Positions 60,226 through 64,000 of a DNA stretch of 64,000 nt are shown here, piece after piece. The notes beneath the pieces were generated by a model. It was not told the origin of the DNA, did no database searches, and saw nothing but the letters and a program-made list of their open reading frames with translations. Origin of the DNA: Croceicoccus sp. (lineage in GTDB: Bacteria; Pseudomonadota; Alphaproteobacteria; Sphingomonadales; Sphingomonadaceae); assembly GCA_002694745.1 (NCBI GenBank), contig NZMY01000013.1, forward strand, positions 206,819 through 270,818, given 5' to 3'. The stretch's first letter is position 1. Each line of letters begins with the position of its first letter. The position numbers and the translations under genes are program-made.

Positions 60226-61113
60226 ATGGCTAAAACGGTCGCGCCTGCGTTATGGGGACGTATGGCCGATCGTTCGAAAGTTCTTCTGCAATATCTGCTG
60301 CCCAAACGGCGCCTTACCCAACTCGCCGGCCGCGTCGCCGGTGCCCGGGGCGGATCCATGACATTGCGGCTGATCCGCTGGTTCGTCCGCAGATATGGCG
60401 TCGACATGAGCGAGGCGGAAAATTCCGATATCGCCAGCTATGAAAGCTTCAACGCGTTTTTCACCCGCCCGCTGAAGGCCGGTGCACGGCCTTTGGCCAA
60501 GGCCGACTTCATCTGCCCCGTGGACGGCGCGATCAGCCAGTTCGGCGCCATCGACGATCACCACATCCTGCAGGCCAAGGGACACCGTTTCACGACGACC
60601 GAACTGCTTGGAGGGCACGGCGAACTCGCGGGCCTTTTCCGCCATGGCAGCTTCGCCAATCTCTATCTCTCGCCGCGCGATTATCATCGCCTGCATATGC
60701 CTTGCGACGGCATGCTCACGCGCATGATCTATATTCCCGGCGCGCTGTTCTCGGTCAATCCTGTGACTGCGCGCGGCGTGCGAAACCTGTTCGCCCGCAA
60801 CGAACGGGTGGTGTGCATGTTCAATTCGCCTGCACACGGTCCGTTCGCGATGGTGCTGGTCGGGGCCACCATTGTCGGAAGCATGGAAACCGTCTGGCAC
60901 GGCGTGGTCAATCCTAGGCGCACCGGCCGGATTTCCGAATGGTCCTATGACGAGGGACAGGTCCGTTTGAAGCAGGGTGAGGAAATGGGCCGTTTCCTGC
61001 TTGGATCGACCATCGTGATGCTTTTCCGTCCCGACACCATTGCATTCAACGCCGATTGGGCTCCCGAACGGTCCGTCAGGCTGGGGGAAGCGATGGGGGA
61101 CCAATCGGCGTGA
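60226..61113 (+). CDS. psd: Phosphatidylserine decarboxylase
   Basis: A 295-residue pro-enzyme that forms phosphatidylethanolamine. It is autocleaved at the LGST motif in MGRFLLGSTIVMLF (Ser near residue 262) to give a pyruvoyl group. Other landmarks are ESFNAFFTRPLKAGARPL, CPVDGAISQFG, GSFANLYLSPRDYHRLHMPCDG with the His/Asp residues, and GPFAMVLVGATIVGSMETVW. The ATG at 60226 is too close to AAGG; the in-frame ATG at 60262 (MADRSKVLLQYLLPK) has GGGG upstream and gives the usual family N-terminus, so the true start may be there. Confidence 0.93.
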   Translation: MAKTVAPALWGRMADRSKVLLQYLLPKRRLTQLAGRVAGARGGSMTLRLIRWFVRRYGVDMSEAENSDIASYESFNAFFTRPLKAGARPLAKADFICPVDGAISQFGAIDDHHILQAKGHRFTTTELLGGHGELAGLFRHGSFANLYLSPRDYHRLHMPCDGMLTRMIYIPGALFSVNPVTARGVRNLFARNERVVCMFNSPAHGPFAMVLVGATIVGSMETVWHGVVNPRRTGRISEWSYDEGQVRLKQGEEMGRFLLGSTIVMLFRPDTIAFNADWAPERSVRLGEAMGDQSA

Positions 61114-61263
61114 TCCGCTGTCGTGATATCTCTACGATTGCTGTTGCTTCGATTTTTACCCGCCATGGCAGCAGCAAAAAACGGGCGGGTTACGCAAAGC
61201 CTGGCACGGTTTGCTCATCAGCCGGTGTTAGCACTGGCGTATGAACTACCCGTTTGCCGGCAG

Positions 61264-61874
61264 TTATTGCCGCGCAGCGCAGTCCATGCTTGTGAACTGC
61301 GAGCCTTGATCCGAGTGGATCAGCACCCGCTGCTTCGGCTTGCGCCGCCATGCCGCTATGTGCAGCGCCTGCAGCACCACATCGGTTGTCTGCCTGCTCT
61401 GCATCGACCAGCCCACCACGCGGCGGGAATAGAGATCGATCACAAGGGGCAGATAGGCAAAGCCCTCCAAGGTATCACCCAACCCCGATCGGGAGCAGCA
61501 ACATCGAACTTACGATCCAGATTGTTGTCGACCGCCAAGGGTGGCTTGCCACCATAGCTCCCCGGCCGACGCTTGTAGCCGATCTGCGCCTTGATACCCG
61601 CCAGCCAAGTCAACCGGGCAACCCGGTTCGGACAGCAAGCCTCGCACTGATCCAGCAGGTCGTCGTGTAGCTTGCGGTAGCCATAGATCCTGCCGCTGTC
61701 GTTCCAGGCCTGCCGGATCAACTCTATCTGTCGAGCATCTTCCCGGGCTCGTTGGCTCAGTGGGATCTTCTGCCAAGCATAGAAGACAATTTGCTGGATG
61801 CGCAGGCACCGGCACATCGACCGAACCCGGAACTGGTCACGATGCTCGGCAACAATTGCGTATCTCACTTGCAT
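61264..61874 (-). pseudogene. IS3 transposase orfB remnant
   Basis: The first part (61874-61440) reads VRYAIVAEHRDQFRVRSMCRCLRI, then GRIYGYRKLHDDLLDQCEACCPNRVARL. The second part (61482-61264), in another frame, reads EGFAYLPLVIDLYSRRVVGWSMQSRQTTDVVLQAL and VLIHSDQGSQFTSMD. The segment joining them lacks the WVTDITY motif that carries the first catalytic Asp, and the C-terminal Glu region is gone. The product cannot be an active DDE transposase. Confidence 0.85.
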
Positions 61875-62144
61875 CCCTGGCGAAATACGCGGTGGCCTTT
61901 TTTAGTATATCGCGCTCCTCGATCACCCGGGCCAGCTCGCGCTTCAACTGGCGGATCCCGGCATCCTTGCTGGCATCGCCAGACACCACCTTCGCCAGTT
62001 GCCGCTTCCATGCGTACAGCGAATGCTGACTGACGCCGAGCCGTTCAGAAACCTCCGCTACTGGGTACCCAATGGGTACCACCGCTCGGTGATCTGGGCC
62101 ACCGCATCACGCTTTAACTCATTGCTGATATTGGGCTTCCCCAT
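61837..62144 (-). pseudogene. IS3 transposase orfA remnant
   Basis: The ATG at 62144, with AGGAG upstream, begins MGKPNISNELKRDAVAQITER, then runs out of frame at a duplicated GGTACCCA (about 62065-62085). The remainder, GYPVAEVSERLGVSQHSLYAWKRQLAK and RQLKRELARVIEERDILKKATAYFA, is the HTH and leucine-zipper part of an IS3 OrfA in the next frame. The extra 11 bases (TGGTACCCATT on the minus strand) account for the shift. Confidence 0.82.
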
Positions 62145-62340
62145 CGTCGTCTCCTGTCCTCAAAATTAGGAAAGAAGGCGTCCAGCAATCTCGGGGCTAA
62201 TCAATACGGGTTCGCCGTTTCGGCCGTTTTCATAAGGGCAGAAAACGCATGCTGCTTGTTCAAGGCGGGGTGGCTTTTGCCATTCTCTGCTCGCCAGGTT
62301 ACCTTGACTACCCGTTTTCAAATTAAGAGGCTTATGCCAT

Positions 62341-62853
62341 TCAAACAATATCGACAGGTTCCGACAGTCGATGAAGGCGGGCTATGTTCTCCCGCAATTT
62401 CTGATCGTCATCTGCAGCAGGATGGATCAATTCCGAGTGCGGGGGAGCGGATGTGATGCGCTCGGCGGATCCTTCATTCGTGCTTTTGTATGCTTTTGCC
62501 TTGTCCATTGAATGTGGCTCGTCGAATGCCGAGAGAAGCTCGGCTTGGTATCTTACCTCTTCCAGACAGATGAATAGATTTTGATAGGCAAGCACAGCCT
62601 TGTGCTCAGCTTTGCGGAGATTGTCCGTGCAACTTTTCATCGCCGCTCGCCGCGCGGTCGTTCGGAGGAATGGGTTTGTTTGAACCGCTTGACGAGCTTG
62701 ATTGGCTCCCGGTGTCAATCGTCCCTTGCTATCTCTCTGCTCACTGCTCCTCACGAGGTCTTCGATCCTTTTGAGCTCTTGGGCAGCGTCCTTGTCTGCT
62801 TTGATTAGAGCTTGGCGAACTCGCCTACGGAATTGGTGATGATCGTTTTTCAT
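62341..62853 (-). CDS. Hypothetical protein on acquired DNA
   Basis: A 170-residue, highly charged protein of predicted helical, partly coiled-coil structure (RRRVRQALIKADKDAAQELKRIEDLVRSS; NLRKAEHKAVLAYQNLFICLEEVRYQAELLSAF). It has no signal peptide or recognisable domain. Base composition and codon use are clearly more A/T-rich than in the genes before 61 kb, consistent with horizontal origin. The start at ATG 62853 is the only good one; no strong SD is visible. Real coding is likely but not certain. Confidence 0.45.
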   Translation of the reverse strand: MKNDHHQFRRRVRQALIKADKDAAQELKRIEDLVRSSEQRDSKGRLTPGANQARQAVQTNPFLRTTARRAAMKSCTDNLRKAEHKAVLAYQNLFICLEEVRYQAELLSAFDEPHSMDKAKAYKSTNEGSAERITSAPPHSELIHPAADDDQKLRENIARLHRLSEPVDIV

Positions 62854-63402
62854 AAACTAGTTGTAGGATGACAGCGCTCATTTGCCAAACATCACTGCGA
62901 ACCTTTTTTGGCCGCCGGAATGGGGTCCCGAACCCGCTGCGGATTCGAATTCGAGTAACTATCGCATTCGAATCCACTCCGGAAGCGTCCGAAGGAAATT
63001 CAGGAGTCAATTCGGGCCTAGCCTTCTCGAACCGGTTTCATCTTTTTCGTTCGTGAGCGGGAAACTGTAGGCGCAATACCTCTGCTAAAGGTGATCGTTC
63101 CGACAACCTATAGCAGCTGCGTACTGCGCCATAATTGGCTCCGGATGAGGCTCGCTACGCTTGCACGTCGGCCTGTCGGCCTCCTTTGGCGGGGGGGCGG
63201 GCATCTGCCCTTGGGGCGACGTCTGTAGTCGTCTTGGGTTTGGTTTTTCGAACGGGACGCGCTGCGGTTTTGGCCTGTCTCACGAGACCACCCGAAGCGA
63301 TCACCACGACCGATTGGCGACCGCGCTTCGATGAATTTTGGGCTCGCTGCTAACAGCGAAACGGCTCACGGTACGAGGCGATTTCTCGTTTCCAGATCGC
63401 TA
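62854..63402. other. Low-GC stretch without a supported gene
   Basis: Short frames occur on both strands but none shows a recognisable family or RBS. A perfect 10-bp inverted repeat, GGATTCGAAT (62941-62950) with ATTCGAATCC (62966-62975), has a 15-base loop. It looks like the T-arm of a tRNA but the rest of a tRNA is missing. Confidence 0.4.
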
Positions 63403-63450
63403 ATAGGATAAATCAAGACTCAACGCGGAGTTTTGACTTTTCTATCCTAT
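63403..63450. repeat. Long imperfect inverted repeat upstream of a possible mobilisation gene
   Basis: The left arm 63403-63421 (ATAGGATAAATCAAGACTC) and the right arm 63428-63450 (GAGTTTTGACTTTT then CTATCCTAT) are complementary, apart from a few mismatches and extra bases, around an AACGCG centre. It ends 11 bases before the ATG at 63461. It could be an oriT dyad, an operator or a leader hairpin. Confidence 0.55.
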
Positions 63451-63460
63451 AACCTTCCTC

Positions 63461-64000
63461 ATGACATATCGACATGAAGACCGCGAACTCGACGCAGCGC
63501 GCGAGAGTTTGAAATCCCTCACTGACAAGAACGAAAGCTTGCGCGCAACCGGTGGTAATCTCGACCGCAATGGCGAACCTGCTTTGACGGCCGGGCGGGG
63601 TGGTTCTTCATTCACGCCATCGTCGCCCGATCCTTCAGCTGCAGCGCGAAAAAGTTTTCGAGGCGCCGAGGCTTTGAATGTGCCCCCAAAGACAGCATTC
63701 ACTCTCGGTGATCGGCATATCACTGGCGACGTCGGCGGACGAGCCGTCCGGCAGCAAAAGCGGATCAGCTGGACGGAGGCTGAAAAGCCTAAGAAGGGCG
63801 AGGAAGCATCCCGCCGTTTCACCAAGCTGAACATTCCAGCGGCCCGGCCTCTTCGTGCGGCAAATGCAGCTGGCGCTACCAGTTTCCATTTTTCGCACGA
63901 GGCAATCAGCAAAACCCGCGCGGAAAAGGTCACGGCACGCGGCACCAAAAACCGGAAGGGCGCTGCTGCCGATCACACCAGCTATATCGAGCGCGATGGC
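63461..64000 (+). CDS. 5' part of a gene on acquired DNA, possibly relaxase/mobilisation-type; runs off window
   Basis: The frame from ATG 63461 is open for 180 codons to the window end. It begins MTYRHEDRELDAARESLKSL and contains a Ser/Gly/Pro-rich linker (residues 30-65), then TAFTLGDRHITGDVGGRAV, FTKLNIPAARPLRAANAAGAT and the basic segment ISKTRAEKVTARGTKNRK, followed by HTSYIERDG. The last motif resembles the Y-x-x-R-[DE]-G element near the N-terminus of some plasmid relaxases; this is a weak resemblance, not an identification. No clear SD is seen. The inverted repeat just upstream would suit an oriT. Confidence 0.45.
   Translation, partial: MTYRHEDRELDAARESLKSLTDKNESLRATGGNLDRNGEPALTAGRGGSSFTPSSPDPSAAARKSFRGAEALNVPPKTAFTLGDRHITGDVGGRAVRQQKRISWTEAEKPKKGEEASRRFTKLNIPAARPLRAANAAGATSFHFSHEAISKTRAEKVTARGTKNRKGAAADHTSYIERDG

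Larger units (their letters stand above)
61264..62170 (-). mobile_element. Truncated, degenerate IS3-family insertion sequence
   Basis: orfA and orfB of an IS3-family element are recognisable on the minus strand. The left end (upstream of orfA) includes the likely leader TTTTGAGGACAGGAG near 62170-62150. The right end is lost: orfB stops matching after GSQFTSMD at about 61275, and the conserved Glu region and right terminal repeat are absent. There is an 11-bp partial duplication in orfA and a deletion with frameshift in orfB. It marks the border between the conserved gene block and lower-GC DNA. Confidence 0.82.

Noticed and set aside
61140..61200. ACCCGCC...GGCGGGT pairing after psd as a terminator
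   Set aside because: The arms are far apart and no T run follows on either strand, so termination is not supported.
62166..62348. 60-codon minus-strand frame with a C-x-x-C motif after the 170-residue orphan gene
   Set aside because: It begins with TTG, has no Shine-Dalgarno and no family; coding is not supported.
62941..62975. tRNA gene or attachment site suggested by ATTCGAATCC
   Set aside because: Only a T-arm-like palindrome is present; no acceptor stem, D-arm or anticodon arm can be folded around it.

Overview
The window is high-GC and densely coded. It is rich in TonB-dependent receptors (four complete ones) and carries UrcA, DUF2490, YezD and DUF5996 family proteins and many Tat- or Sec-exported enzymes. 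This is the profile of an alphaproteobacterium of the order Sphingomonadales (Sphingomonadaceae/Erythrobacteraceae type). The assignment rests on gene content and protein style only, because no rRNA or tRNA gene is present.

Layout. 1-9.2 kb: the end of a YncE-like beta-propeller protein, a sterol-desaturase-type membrane hydroxylase, a TonB receptor (TBDR), a TPR-sulfotransferase, and small exported proteins. 8.4-12.5 kb (minus strand): an Rrf2 regulator, a YezD-like small protein, a TBDR and a TauE/TSUP exporter, in that order of transcription. 13.0-19.4 kb (plus strand): TBDR, YfcC-type permease, exported cyanophycinase and isoaspartyl peptidase, which together look like a scavenging locus for cyanophycin or beta-aspartyl peptides. 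19.4-20.6 kb: a CDP-glycerol-transferase-like enzyme.

20.8-36.2 kb (minus strand): a complete nitrate assimilation island. In transcription order it is nasT, nasS, nrtA, nrtB, a fused double-ATPase nrtC/D, a porin, nasA, nirB, nirD, nirC and cobA. The nrtA and nasA leaders both carry a hexaloop hairpin (A at loop position 1, G at position 4) followed by a closely related Rho-independent terminator. This is the arrangement expected for NasT (ANTAR) antitermination, and NasS and NasT are encoded in the same island.

36.3-47.3 kb: NAD metabolism (nadE overlapping pncC), a siderophore-type TBDR, an ABC1/UbiB kinase, DUF427 and DCC proteins, an unlisted 59-residue HTH protein, a DUF5996 gene with an N-terminal frameshift, and an exported amidohydrolase overlapping an exported alpha/beta hydrolase. 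47.3-52.0 kb: a copper resistance locus, copA-copB divergent from csoR, DUF411 and glutaredoxin-MauE genes, with two G-tract palindromes between copA and csoR. 52.2-56.7 kb: a large HAD-type protein, then a decayed copy of the end of the MauE gene, a DUF305 pair, and a second, broken DUF5996 copy. This segment looks like a partly decayed duplication of the preceding region.

56.8-61.1 kb: a Tat-exported GH127 beta-L-arabinofuranosidase divergent from a Tat-exported Gfo/Idh/MocA oxidoreductase, then phosphatidylserine decarboxylase. From 61.2 kb the character changes. There is a truncated, multiply broken IS3-family element, then about 1.8 kb of lower-GC DNA with an orphan gene, a long inverted repeat and the start of a gene that runs off the window and may belong to a mobilisation system. 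This looks like the edge of an acquired element.
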